From the NCBI GenBank assembly GCA_017416065.1, contig JAFQDM010000025.1:24443-88442 (forward strand): 64,000 bases of DNA, read 5' to 3'. This DNA is from Ruminococcus sp. (GTDB lineage: Bacteria > Bacillota > Clostridia > Oscillospirales > Acutalibacteraceae). The notes beneath the pieces are model-generated. The model was not told the origin of the DNA. It saw only the letters and a program-made list of their open reading frames with translations, and ran no database searches. Positions 16,576 through 25,603 of this stretch are shown here, piece by piece (the stretch's first letter is position 1; each line of letters begins with the position of its first letter). Both the position numbers and the translations under genes were made by a program.

Positions 16576-19137
16576 TCAGGATTTTGCGTCGTACCAGGAG
16601 GCGCCCATTGAGGCTTCTGCCACCAAAGGAACAGAAAGCTTCACAGCGTTTTCCATCTCCTCCTGAAGTATCATAGCCGCCATCATAGCCTCGTGCACGG
16701 GAGCCTCTACAATGAGCTCATCGTGCACCTGCAGAATGAGCCTTGACTCCATGCCCTCAGAGGCGAGCCTTTCGTCAACCTTTATCATGGCTATCTTGAT
16801 TATATCTGCCGCTGTACCCTGAATAGGCATATTCCGCGCAACCCTTTCTCCGAAGGCGCGGGTCATATGGTTTGTGGCGGTAAGCTCTGGCAGGTATCTT
16901 CTGCGGCCGAATAGGGTCTCTACATATCCCGTAAGCCTTGCATTCTCAATGACAGACTTCATATATCCGTCAACCCCCGAGTAATGGCGCAGATAGCTTT
17001 TGATGTAGTCCGAGGCCTCCTTGTTGGTGACCCCGATATCCTTTGAAAGGGAAAAGGCGCCGATGCCGTACACAATACCGAAGTTCACTGCCTTTGCCCT
17101 GCTTCTCATAAGGGGTGTGACCATATCCTTAGGCATAGAGAATACCTCAGATGCTGTCACCGTATGGATGTCTGTATTATCAAGGAAGGCTGTGCGCATA
17201 TTCTCGTCTTTTGCAATATCTGCAAGTACCCTCAGCTCGATCTGTGAGTAGTCTGCATCAACCAGCACGCACCCCTCTTTTGCCACAAAGAACTTCCGCA
17301 ATTCTCTGCCAAGCTCGGTCCTCACGGGGATATTCTGCAGGTTAGGCTCTGTGGAGCTGATCCTGCCGGTTCTCGTTTCCTTCTGATTAAAGCTTGAGTG
17401 TATTCTTCCATCCTCAGCAATAACCTTTGTGAGCCCCTCGCAGTAGGTGGACTTAAGCTTTGCATAGGTTCTGTATTCAAGTATCATTCCCACTACGGGA
17501 TGATGGTGCCGCAGGTCCTCCAGCACGTCTGCGTTGGTGGAGTATCCGCTTTTGGTCTTTTTCTTTGCAGGAAGCCCCAATTTCTCAAAGAGGGCAACTC
17601 CCAACTGCTTGGGTGAATTAATGTTGAATTCATAGCCCACGGCAGAATATATCTCCTGCTCAAAGAAAGCAAGCTTTTCGCTAATATACGCTCCGTAATT
17701 CTCAATTCCCTCACGGTCTACCGCAAAGCCTACGTTCTCCATTCTTGCAAGCACCCTTGCCAGGGGAAGCTCTATTGTATCCAAAAGGGTCTTCTGCTTT
17801 TTTTCCTCTATCTCGCGGCTGAGCCTCCTTGCTATCTCAGGCAAAGAAGCATAAAAGGGAGAAACCTCCTCCCCCTCAACCTTCGCCTGGTCTATTCTGT
17901 ACTCAGCGCAGAGCCTTTCGGGAGAATAATCCGAGGAAGAGGGGTTCAGCAGATATGCCGCAAGGGAAACATCAAACTCTGCTGTCTTCATATCTATGCC
18001 CTTTCTGTCTGCATAGGCATACACGGGCTTTGAATCGTAAAAGCACTTTTTGGTGTTTGGAGATGCAAGGAATTCTTTGAAAAGCTCCTCACTTTGGCAG
18101 GTGTACACAGCATCCTCTGCATAAACGTACAGGCAAAGGAACTCACCCCGGTCAAACACCGCATCTGCAACTGTATTTTCTTTTTGAGAAATATCATCAA
18201 GACTGTTCAGAGCCACAACCTTAAGCGGAGGCTTGTCCTCTTTTGCCTCCTTCTCAAAGGCAACGTCTCCGTTCAAGCCGAATTTATCAATAAGCTTAAA
18301 GAGCTCAAGCCTTGCCATATACCTGGCTGCGGCTGCAGGGTCCTGCATATTAACCCTGTAGTTTTCAAGGGCGGTGTCTATGGGCACTGTACTGCATATC
18401 TCGCCCAGCATAAGGCTCAAAAAAGCGTTCTCCTTGTCAGCAGTAAGCTTCTTCCTTACAGAGTCCTTAATTTCGGGGGAATCAATGTTGTCATACACTC
18501 CCTGCAGGCTTTTGAATTTGCAGATAAGTTCTCCTGCACCCTTGGGGCCGATGCCTGCCACCCCCGGGATGTTGTCAGAGGTATCCCCCTGCAATGCCTT
18601 AATATCTATAAGCTGGCGGGGGCTTACTCCGTAGTCCTCCTGCACCTTCTGCACGTCATAGACCACCGCTGTGGGCGAGCCCTGCTTGGTGGCGGCAAGC
18701 CGCACGGTCACCTTGTCTGAAACAAGCTGAAGGGAGTCCCTGTCTCCCGTGGCAATAACGCACTCGTTGCCGCTTTCCTCACAAGAGGCGGCAAAGGTGC
18801 CCAGTATGTCGTCTGCTTCAAAGCCCTCAAGAGAGACCAACTTGTATCCCAAAAGCACAAGCAGCTCCTTAAGCGGCTCCACCTGCGATGCCAGCTCCTC
18901 AGGCATTCCCTTGCGGGTTGCCTTGTAGCCCGAGTATGCCTTATGCCTGAAGGTGGGAGCACGCAGGTCAAAGGCGATGGCAACACAGTCAGGGTTAGTA
19001 TCTGCCTTTATCTTCTCAAGCATGGTCAGGAAGCCGTAAATAGCATGGGTGAACTGTCCGTCCTTTGTGGTAAGAGGTCGGATTCCGTAATAGGCTCTGT
19101 TCAGAATACTGTTGCCGTCAACTGCTAAAAGTCTCAT
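16576..19137 (-). CDS. polA: DNA polymerase I
   Basis: An 853-residue protein. Residues 1 to about 290 are the 5'-nuclease domain (AVDGNSILNRAYYG, GFEADDILGT, GDTSDNIPGVAGIGPKGA). The middle region keeps the fold of the 3'-5' exonuclease but lacks its DxE and late YxxxD acidic motifs, so proofreading is probably absent. The polymerase motifs are intact: A VDADYSQIELRVLA, B RSRAKAVNFGIVYG and C LQVHDELIVE. The start overlaps the alr stop by 4 bp. Confidence 0.96.
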   Translation of the reverse strand: MRLLAVDGNSILNRAYYGIRPLTTKDGQFTHAIYGFLTMLEKIKADTNPDCVAIAFDLRAPTFRHKAYSGYKATRKGMPEELASQVEPLKELLVLLGYKLVSLEGFEADDILGTFAASCEESGNECVIATGDRDSLQLVSDKVTVRLAATKQGSPTAVVYDVQKVQEDYGVSPRQLIDIKALQGDTSDNIPGVAGIGPKGAGELICKFKSLQGVYDNIDSPEIKDSVRKKLTADKENAFLSLMLGEICSTVPIDTALENYRVNMQDPAAAARYMARLELFKLIDKFGLNGDVAFEKEAKEDKPPLKVVALNSLDDISQKENTVADAVFDRGEFLCLYVYAEDAVYTCQSEELFKEFLASPNTKKCFYDSKPVYAYADRKGIDMKTAEFDVSLAAYLLNPSSSDYSPERLCAEYRIDQAKVEGEEVSPFYASLPEIARRLSREIEEKKQKTLLDTIELPLARVLARMENVGFAVDREGIENYGAYISEKLAFFEQEIYSAVGYEFNINSPKQLGVALFEKLGLPAKKKTKSGYSTNADVLEDLRHHHPVVGMILEYRTYAKLKSTYCEGLTKVIAEDGRIHSSFNQKETRTGRISSTEPNLQNIPVRTELGRELRKFFVAKEGCVLVDADYSQIELRVLADIAKDENMRTAFLDNTDIHTVTASEVFSMPKDMVTPLMRSRAKAVNFGIVYGIGAFSLSKDIGVTNKEASDYIKSYLRHYSGVDGYMKSVIENARLTGYVETLFGRRRYLPELTATNHMTRAFGERVARNMPIQGTAADIIKIAMIKVDERLASEGMESRLILQVHDELIVEAPVHEAMMAAMILQEEMENAVKLSVPLVAEASMGASWYDAKS

Positions 19138-20315
19138 AATTTATACATCACATCCACAATTTTTCCGTTTTTCATATACACTCTGGGAACACGCTTGGAA
19201 ACAGCGCAGATAATCTCGTAATTGATGGTGCCTGCAAACTCAGCAAGCTGAGATGCGGTGGGCGCGCCGTCATCTCCCTTGGAGAAGAGTACCACCTCGT
19301 CCCCTATTTTTACACCCTCAATATCCGTCACGTCGATCACAGTCTGGTCCATACATATTCTGCCCAGAATCTTCGCTTTCTTGCCTTTAACTCCCATATA
19401 CCCCTCTTTGGAGATAGCACGGAAGTACCCGTCTGCATAGCCCACGGGCACGGTTGCAACCAGCATATCCCTGTCTGCCACAAAGCTTCTGCCATAGCTG
19501 ACGCAGGAGCCCTTTCTGAGCTTCTTTACAAAAGCAATGGTAGACTTAAAGGCCATGGCGGGAGTAAGCTCAAGGTCGCTTTCAAGGGAGGGGTTCGGGT
19601 CAAGTCCGTAGAGGATGATTCCTGCACGCACCATAGAGCCGTAGGTATAAGGGTGAAACTCCACCGCACCGCTGTTGGCATGGTGCACCACGTCGAAGGT
19701 GATCCCTCTGTGAGAAAGAGCCCTCACCGTGTGCTCAAACGCCTCAAACTGGCATCTGGTGTATTCCGCCTCCGCTTCTCCCTCGTCTGCAACGGAGAAG
19801 TGTGCCATAATGCCTCTGATCTTAAGCCCTTTGAGCCTGCAGACCCTTTCTATTTCATCAATGGAAGCATCATCCTCGGGGAAGCTCTGACACATAAAGC
19901 CTATGCGGCTCATGCCTGTGTCCACCTTAATGTGAGCATCCACGCAGACCCCTGCCTTCTCACATGCGGCAGAAAGCTCCAAAGCGTACTGGGTGCCGTA
20001 GACCGCCTGAGCTATATTGTAAGCAGAGAGCTTTGCCGCCAATGCCACGGGAGTATACCCCAGCACCAGCACAGGCTCTCTTATTCCGCTTTCTCTCAGC
20101 TCCACCGCCTCGTCAATGTTGGAGACCGCAAAGTGCTCTGCACCAAGCCTTGAGTAAAGATGCGCCAGCCTCTGTGCTCCGTGGCCGTAGCCGTCTGCCT
20201 TTACAACACAGCAGATCTTTGCACCGCCAACCTTTTGGCGGATCTGCAGAAAGTTACGCTCCACCGCATCAAGGTCGATCTCTGCCCAGGTGCGCTTTAT
20301 TGTATCAAGTTCCAT
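19134..20315 (-). CDS. alr: Alanine racemase
   Basis: A 393-residue PLP enzyme making D-alanine for peptidoglycan. The PLP lysine is in CVVKADGYGHGA and the second catalytic Tyr in VSYGRSF. The substrate loop MSRIGF and the dimer motifs GRICMDQTVIDVT are present. It is the first gene of the minus-strand cluster, overlapping polA by 4 bp. Confidence 0.95.
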   Translation of the reverse strand: MELDTIKRTWAEIDLDAVERNFLQIRQKVGGAKICCVVKADGYGHGAQRLAHLYSRLGAEHFAVSNIDEAVELRESGIREPVLVLGYTPVALAAKLSAYNIAQAVYGTQYALELSAACEKAGVCVDAHIKVDTGMSRIGFMCQSFPEDDASIDEIERVCRLKGLKIRGIMAHFSVADEGEAEAEYTRCQFEAFEHTVRALSHRGITFDVVHHANSGAVEFHPYTYGSMVRAGIILYGLDPNPSLESDLELTPAMAFKSTIAFVKKLRKGSCVSYGRSFVADRDMLVATVPVGYADGYFRAISKEGYMGVKGKKAKILGRICMDQTVIDVTDIEGVKIGDEVVLFSKGDDGAPTASQLAEFAGTINYEIICAVSKRVPRVYMKNGKIVDVMYKL

Positions 20316-20446
20316 TTATATTACCCCCATTTTTCCCGATGTTTTTTCGGGAGGGAATTCAGATATTCAAGTACATAAATACTCATAATAATTATATTAC
20401 TAACCATAGGAGAAATCAACACATAAAATTAATTTTTAACAAGCAC

Positions 20447-20478
20447 AAAGCCACCCTGTTTCAAGGGTGGCTTTTAAC
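20447..20478. terminator. Hairpin between alr and the phage-like locus
   Basis: An 11-bp stem AAAGCCACCCT/AGGGTGGCTTT, 24 bp beyond the end of the last phage-like gene. It probably terminates that operon before alr; the T-tract on the minus strand is interrupted. Confidence 0.65.
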
Positions 20479-20497
20479 GCTTAGTATGCTTTTTTAT

Positions 20498-20968
20498 TTA
20501 TCTTATGATCGCAACTCTGTACTGCTTGCCGCTTTCGTTAAGGCAGCTCATAGCTCCGTTTTTTGCCGCAGTATCCTGAGTAAACTTCAGGGTACTGCCC
20601 TCTATTGCGGCTCCTGAGCTGCTCCCTGCGCCGTACACCGCCACAGCCGAGTACACCTTGGTACAGCCCTTTGTGCTGTCGTAGATGCAAGGGGGCACAG
20701 AGTCGCAGTACACCACTACCATAGATGGAGTAAAGCTCAGGCTGAGGGTAGCCTGCGCCTCACCGTTTCCAAGGTAGGACTGATACTGCACGGGTCGGGT
20801 GACCCTTGCCTTTTCAGCCTGAGTCAGGTGAAGCTGTGAGCTTGCAATATGCTCTCCCAAAGCCTCATCCAGAATCATATTATCAGAGTTAAAATCTCCT
20901 CTTTGAGGGCGGTCCGTGCCCTCCCAAAGGTTAAGTCCCAGATTTTCCGTTTTGTTTTTTGATGCCAT
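20498..20968 (-). CDS. Phage-like tail fibre or receptor-binding protein candidate
   Basis: A 156-residue protein, last gene of the phage-like locus. Its N-terminus (LNLWEGTDRPQRGDFNSDN) is the short attachment segment often seen at the start of Firmicute tail fibre proteins. The rest is beta-rich with Gly, Ser and Ala. It is short for a fibre and has no collagen-like or lectin domain that I can name. Confidence 0.7.
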   Translation of the reverse strand: MASKNKTENLGLNLWEGTDRPQRGDFNSDNMILDEALGEHIASSQLHLTQAEKARVTRPVQYQSYLGNGEAQATLSLSFTPSMVVVYCDSVPPCIYDSTKGCTKVYSAVAVYGAGSSSGAAIEGSTLKFTQDTAAKNGAMSCLNESGKQYRVAIIR

Positions 20969-20982
20969 AGTTTATCCCTTCC

Positions 20983-21552
20983 TTAACTTACGTAAATATC
21001 TATCTCCGACCAAGGCATAGCCTTACCCTCCATACTGTCAAAGGTAAGGCTTCTGCTGTCTGAATCGTTCCAATCAAAGCCCTTGAACACAGCATCTGCC
21101 TCTATATGGGCAGGAAACACCGCCCCAAGCTGAGATACTATCCACTTGCGCTGGCCTCGGGGTACATTCTCAAGGCTCACCTCTACAGTCACTCTGAAAA
21201 CGTTTGGGTATTCCCTGATCTCTCCCTCAATTCCAAGGAAGCTGAGCACCTTGCGCATTCCCTCAAGGGTAAAGTCTCCGTAGCCAAAGCTCAGACGTGC
21301 AAGGAGCATTTCTCTGCGCTTTGCAGTGCTCAGGTCATCCCTCGGGGCACCCCAGAGCTTTTCCCAAAGAGAGAGTCCGTAGCCCTCTGCACTGCCTGCA
21401 AAGGCCTCCCTTTCCAAGGTCTCCAGCTCCTTTTGCACAAGCTCAAGCCCTGCCGCATAGGCACTCAACTCAAAGCTCAGGTTACTGCCCTCTTTTATGC
21501 TGTAGATCTTCAAGGGAGTGTGTGCCCTTATGAGTTTTTCAAGCACGCTCAT
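20983..21552 (-). CDS. DUF2313/YmfQ-like baseplate wedge protein (XkdU family)
   Basis: A 189-residue protein starting at the ATG at 21552 (AGGGGG upstream), overlapping the baseplate J gene by 4 bp. It has the LSLWEKLWGAP and REMLLARLSFGYGDFTLEGMR patterns of the tail protein that follows baseplate J in contractile tails (P2 gpI/XkdU). Confidence 0.82.
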   Translation of the reverse strand: MSVLEKLIRAHTPLKIYSIKEGSNLSFELSAYAAGLELVQKELETLEREAFAGSAEGYGLSLWEKLWGAPRDDLSTAKRREMLLARLSFGYGDFTLEGMRKVLSFLGIEGEIREYPNVFRVTVEVSLENVPRGQRKWIVSQLGAVFPAHIEADAVFKGFDWNDSDSRSLTFDSMEGKAMPWSEIDIYVS

Positions 21553-22619
21553 ACAAGTACCCCCTGAGTCACGTTTACGCTGCCCATTACGGGATAATGG
21601 CTGTTTTCGCATCGGATGTCTGAGTTTTCATAAGAGTCAAAGGTATACTCTCTGACTCCCTCAACGTGGTAGATTCTCTCCCCTGCCTCTGTCAGCAGTA
21701 CGTTGCCTCCCACACCTCTGGAATTAATATACTCCCTCAAGGCATTTTCGCAAGCCTTTCTGACCTGGTCAAATTCGTATCCGTCACAAAGGTCTATTCT
21801 CAGATTCAGATTTACTACCGCAGGAGAAGCCTTCTTTGCAAGCACGTCCACATTTACCTCACGAAGCTTTGCCAGGGTATCCTGCACCTTTTTGAGGGTC
21901 TCGTCTGCAACAGAAGAATCAGAGGACGCCACATACACGTCAACAGTACCCGCACCTCTGCCTCTGGGCACCGCCCGTGCGGCTGTGATTCCGGGTATCT
22001 GCATTGCCACCTTCTCATAATAAGCACAGTTCGTGCCGTTTGATGCATTCTTGTAGGAATCAACCACCCTTACTCTCAGGCTTTCATCGCTCTCCGCATC
22101 TGTACCTGAACGGCAGGTTTCGGGATTTGTGACCTTCAGGTTACCCTGCACAGAGGTAACTATAACCGTTATCTTCCCCGGTGCCACGTTGTACTTTGAT
22201 CCCTTTGCAATTGCCCTGATGGGAGCATTCACCGCGTAAGTTCCCTGCTTCATAGTCACATCAGCGGTGGTCTCAAAGCACAAGGGAGCCCCTCCTGCCG
22301 TAGAGACTACGGTCCCCCTGGGGATTACAATATCTACAAGCGCTCCAAGCTCTGAAGTAAACTTAACGTTTCCTACTGCTGAGGAGGCGCTGCGGCGTGT
22401 TATCCCTCTCTCTTCGGCGTGCAGGTCAAGGTATTCACCTGTGGCAGTACCTGCAAAGGTCTGCCTTTTGAGCCATTCAATATTCACCGATGTGTTGTAC
22501 AGCTCTCCTGCAAGCACACAAAGCCTTATGTATATATCCGACGCCTTGGAGGGCTCAAAGCCCGAAAGCTGAGAGTACTTGCCAAGCATACTGCTGAGAA
22601 TTTCATCATACGTTACCAT
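21549..22619 (-). CDS. Baseplate J-like protein (XkdT family)
   Basis: A 356-residue baseplate wedge subunit. Typical features are ASDIYIRLCVLAGELYN, the FAGTATGEYLDLHAEERGI segment near residues 55-75, the VGNVKFTSE beta region, and VPRGRGAGTVDVYV. It overlaps the XkdS-like gene by 7 bp and the XkdU-like gene by 4 bp. Confidence 0.9.
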   Translation of the reverse strand: MVTYDEILSSMLGKYSQLSGFEPSKASDIYIRLCVLAGELYNTSVNIEWLKRQTFAGTATGEYLDLHAEERGITRRSASSAVGNVKFTSELGALVDIVIPRGTVVSTAGGAPLCFETTADVTMKQGTYAVNAPIRAIAKGSKYNVAPGKITVIVTSVQGNLKVTNPETCRSGTDAESDESLRVRVVDSYKNASNGTNCAYYEKVAMQIPGITAARAVPRGRGAGTVDVYVASSDSSVADETLKKVQDTLAKLREVNVDVLAKKASPAVVNLNLRIDLCDGYEFDQVRKACENALREYINSRGVGGNVLLTEAGERIYHVEGVREYTFDSYENSDIRCENSHYPVMGSVNVTQGVLV

Positions 22620-22960
22620 TTCAGTATCACCTCTCCGGTTTTTTCTTTGTCATTGTATTTCACGGTGATCTCTGTGCGGATACTGCCGTCAACAAGCTCC
22701 CAGGCATAGTTTACAAAAAGCTCTGCGCCTTTGATGGGCAGTATGGCCTCTCTGAGCCTTGCCTCTAAGATCCGCACCTGCCTCTCGCCTGACACATCCG
22801 TCACCGCACAGCAGCCTAACTCCTTGTCATATTCAAAACCGCCTTTTTTTACGCTGATACACAAAAGCACCTGCTGGAACACCTCTTCTATTCCATCTAT
22901 ATACACAGGCTCTCCCGTATCCCTCAGCACCATATCTCCGTTATTTATCCTAACGTCCAT
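22613..22960 (-). CDS. DUF2634/XkdS-like baseplate protein (gp25 type)
   Basis: A 115-residue protein with the lysozyme-like gp25 fold pattern: DGIEEVFQQVLLCISVKKGGFEYDKELG followed by ILEARLREAILPIKGAE. It sits where xkdS lies in PBSX, between the spike-like protein and baseplate J. The ATG overlaps the previous stop in a TAATG junction. Confidence 0.82.
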   Translation of the reverse strand: MDVRINNGDMVLRDTGEPVYIDGIEEVFQQVLLCISVKKGGFEYDKELGCCAVTDVSGERQVRILEARLREAILPIKGAELFVNYAWELVDGSIRTEITVKYNDKEKTGEVILKW

Positions 22961-23304
22961 TATCCACCTCCAAGCTCCTTACCGTTTACATATACCCTGC
23001 CGTCGTTTTTCAGCACAAGGGTTGCGCCGCCTGCAGACCTGAGCATGATCTCTCCCGGCTCCAAAGAGGCGTCCTCTGCCTGCACGACCCCCACGCAGGC
23101 ATCCCCTATGGCCGTATGCACCATCACCGCCTGCTCTCCAAGGGGAGGCACGCAAACCACTCCGAAGGGAGAAACAACGGGTACGTCCCTGTGTTTGCCC
23201 GATGCCTCAACCTCTACCCGTGAGCCGCGTGAATCCGTAACGCTTCCTGCTGTGGCGGCAGGGTTCTCCTTAATATTCTTTGCCATAAATGACGTAAGCC
23301 ACAT
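22960..23304 (-). CDS. Baseplate spike-like protein (DUF2577/gpV type)
   Basis: A 114-residue protein read from the ATG at 23304 (AAAGGAGAG upstream). It has an OB-like N-terminal half (VVSPFGVVCVPPLGEQAVMV) and a short beta repeat end (LVLKNDGRVYVNGKELGG) resembling the tip of membrane-piercing spikes. Its position corresponds to xkdR. Confidence 0.75.
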   Translation of the reverse strand: MWLTSFMAKNIKENPAATAGSVTDSRGSRVEVEASGKHRDVPVVSPFGVVCVPPLGEQAVMVHTAIGDACVGVVQAEDASLEPGEIMLRSAGGATLVLKNDGRVYVNGKELGGG

Positions 23305-23305
23305 A

Positions 23306-24235
23306 TCAGCTCTCCTTTCTGCACAGGGTAACACGGGTGTATTCCTTGCCGTCGCTCATTACATAGCGCAAGGAACTGACCCTGTAGTTTTCGTATTCAC
23401 CGTGTGAGCTTATTACCCTTGCCTGCGCGCCCAGAAGCGGTGCAAGCTGTACAGAGCACCTGAGGGTCAACACCTCAGAGCTCTGCTGGGCACTCTTAAC
23501 TGCCTCAAAAGCCTTGGACAGAGTATCTCCCGAAAGGTCAGAGGCATCCAGGTACCTTTCTCGCCTGATGCCCTTGGCTATTGCCTCGGGGTTTGCCACC
23601 GCGGTGTCGTACTGCCCTGCGGTCTGTGTTTTTGCCCTGACAGTTGATATAAGCTTGCACCTGAGCCTGCTGTGCTCAAGCCTCTCAAAGGGGATTCCGT
23701 CCCCCAGATTTGAGAACACGGCCAAAGCCCTCTCCTCCGGCTCTGAAAAAACAAGCTTCCTTGAGCGCACACGGGGCTTTTTGCCGTAGACCTTTTTGCC
23801 GAAGGCTTCCGCAACCTGCCAGCAAGAGCTCCCCTTTACAACGTCAAATTTCCCCTGAAAGGCTACGTCTTCTCCCACAAAGCCCTCTATCCCACAGGGG
23901 GCCATATACCTTTCAAACACCACCTCTGTACAAGGATTCACAAAGTTATGGGGACACGCCTCGTTGTCAAGGAGCAACGCCGCCATACTGCGGGCAATTA
24001 CCTCCGTTTTCTCTGCCTCATAGGCAATAAATATCTGCTCATCCACCACCCCACAGAATATCTCTTCTCCATCGTAAGATAAGCAGAGCTCCGCAAGCTC
24101 CTGCTCTATCCTTTGAGGGAAAATGATCCGCAGACTGTCTGCAGGCACCTCCTCATCACGGCAAAGCTCAATATACACGGCAGAGGGGAGGCTGAGCGTC
24201 TCCCCGTCTGCACTAAGGGCAGCTATCGTCAGCAC
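23306..24235 (-). CDS. Tail hub protein (XkdQ/late control D-like)
   Basis: A 309-residue protein with the CGVVDEQIF start of the hub fold, a central KGSSCWQVAEAFGKKVYGKKPRV stretch and late repetitive beta-strands. Position and length correspond to XkdQ (gpD), the hub between tube and spike. It begins inside the end of the LysM gene (7-bp overlap). Confidence 0.8.
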   Translation of the reverse strand: MLTIAALSADGETLSLPSAVYIELCRDEEVPADSLRIIFPQRIEQELAELCLSYDGEEIFCGVVDEQIFIAYEAEKTEVIARSMAALLLDNEACPHNFVNPCTEVVFERYMAPCGIEGFVGEDVAFQGKFDVVKGSSCWQVAEAFGKKVYGKKPRVRSRKLVFSEPEERALAVFSNLGDGIPFERLEHSRLRCKLISTVRAKTQTAGQYDTAVANPEAIAKGIRRERYLDASDLSGDTLSKAFEAVKSAQQSSEVLTLRCSVQLAPLLGAQARVISSHGEYENYRVSSLRYVMSDGKEYTRVTLCRKES

Positions 24236-24741
24236 AGCCTCACCTTCTTTCCTGCGATTTCTTCATCGGGACGCTTCACCCAGGGATTCAGCTCCACCAG
24301 CTTCTCAAGCGGTACGTTGTACTCATAGGCAATGGAGTACAGGCTGTCACTCCCGTTACCTGTGTGAAAGCACGGTTTTTCATCCTCAGCGGCAACTGCC
24401 TCCACAAACTCAAATCCGTACTCAATCAGCTCAGGGGTATCTGTAGCCAGTGCATACAGCTTTGTAAAATAAGCATACACGGGAGGTCTGCCGGGCAGGG
24501 TCAGCACACCCTTTCTGCCCATAGCAAATACCCTCTCAAGCTCTTTGTACTGCTCTATGCAATCCTCACCCGTAAGCTCCCCTTTGCCTGAGATAACGTT
24601 GACCCTGCGCACCGTGTCGGCAACTGCCTCTGCGGAGTTTGGCATCACCCTTTTTGTGTGTGAAAGCTCGTGGGATACCTTTAGTGTCAGAGGATTATAT
24701 TGCCACTCAAGGCCTGCAAATCTCATGGTTGCAAGTATCAT
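24229..24741 (-). CDS. LysM-domain tail protein (XkdP family)
   Basis: A 170-residue protein. The ATG at 24741 overlaps the stop of the 41-codon gene before it (TGATG), with GGAGG 10 bases upstream. The N-terminus is the tail baseplate-hub part (MRFAGLEWQYNPLTLKVS). The C-terminus is one LysM domain (about 125-170: SDSLYSIAYEYNVPLEKLVE...NP). In PBSX this gene follows the tape measure; here no tape measure precedes it. Confidence 0.87.
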   Translation of the reverse strand: MILATMRFAGLEWQYNPLTLKVSHELSHTKRVMPNSAEAVADTVRRVNVISGKGELTGEDCIEQYKELERVFAMGRKGVLTLPGRPPVYAYFTKLYALATDTPELIEYGFEFVEAVAAEDEKPCFHTGNGSDSLYSIAYEYNVPLEKLVELNPWVKRPDEEIAGKKVRLC

Positions 24742-24866
24742 CACTCATCCTCCTCCAAAAGCGAGAGCATCCTGCTGTAACGCCGCGAGTCCCTCTCAAA
24801 CTCACGGCTCAGCAGCTCTGCCTGAGTCACGCTCTCGTTCTCTGTGTATTCTTCCGTATTTGTCAT
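24741..24866 (-). CDS. 41-residue coupled small protein in the tail segment
   Basis: A short frame starting at the ATG at 24866. Its start overlaps the previous stop (ATGA) and its stop overlaps the next start (TGATG), so it is translationally coupled on both sides. The protein begins MTNTEEYTENESVTQAELL, is highly acidic with Arg near the end, and should be helical. It occupies the place of the tail chaperone and tape measure genes. No function is recognised. Confidence 0.65.
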   Translation of the reverse strand: MTNTEEYTENESVTQAELLSREFERDSRRYSRMLSLLEEDE

Positions 24867-25603
24867 TCTGTCACCTCTGCTCCCTTGTGAGCCCTTCTGC
24901 ATTGGAAGATCAGCTCCTGTCCTCCCCTTGTGCTGTTGTGCATTTTATGCAGTCTGCAATCGTCGTAGGTCATATTTGCGTTCTCTCTGTAGATGTTTAC
25001 GTTCTTATTTGCAAGGGCTCCTATGGGAATATCAGCCCCGAGAACGCTCATTGTAATGGTGTACCTGCTCTTCTGTGCAACGTACTGCTCAACCTCTCCT
25101 GCCAGCAGTTCCCGACGCTCGTGGGCAGAGCACTCCACCGTCACCTCAAAGGAGGTCACTCCCGTGATTTTGGTTGTACCCAGGTACACGGTTTCCGTAT
25201 ATACCTCATCAACCGCTTCTGTCTTTTCTGCAACCAGAGCACTCACTACCTGCTTCCACACAGACATATTGCTGTCAAAGCTGCTGTCTGCAATGGTTAT
25301 CTTCTCAAAGCTGCCCTCTGTATCCACAGACAGAAGTCCCTGCGCCAGCTGCTGTGAAAGGAGAGTGAGGGCACGTTTGCCCTCACCCTGAGGAGCATAC
25401 AGAGTAAACTCCAAGGTTCCCTTATACTCCTCGTTCTCCTTTTTGAATTCTTCCTTTGCCGCAGCACAGGCAATGAGGAAATCATCCACAGGCCTCTGTG
25501 CAAACTCTCCTCTGCCCGAGTGAACAAAGCGAATTGAAGATAGCCCCTGAAGCTTCTTAAGCTTCAAAACCAATTCATCAAGCACATTTGTCAAGTTCTT
25601 CAT
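24863..25603 (-). CDS. Tail completion/tail-tube-like fusion protein candidate
   Basis: A 246-residue protein starting at the ATG at 25603 behind GGAGGA, overlapping the previous gene by 26 bp. The first half (to about 120) resembles the tail-completion proteins of PBSX-like tails. The second half (about 130-240: KITGVTSFEVTVECSAHERREL, KSRYTITMSVLG) has the strand pattern of a tail-tube protein. It would then be a fusion of XkdJ-like and XkdM-like domains. This domain reading is inference; only position and strand pattern support it. Confidence 0.55.
   Translation of the reverse strand: MKNLTNVLDELVLKLKKLQGLSSIRFVHSGRGEFAQRPVDDFLIACAAAKEEFKKENEEYKGTLEFTLYAPQGEGKRALTLLSQQLAQGLLSVDTEGSFEKITIADSSFDSNMSVWKQVVSALVAEKTEAVDEVYTETVYLGTTKITGVTSFEVTVECSAHERRELLAGEVEQYVAQKSRYTITMSVLGADIPIGALANKNVNIYRENANMTYDDCRLHKMHNSTRGGQELIFQCRRAHKGAEVTE

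Noticed and set aside
22960-25603. Programmed frameshift producing a tail chaperone fusion
   Set aside because: I looked for a slippery heptamer near the 41-codon gene and its upstream neighbour and found none that links the frames into a longer product.
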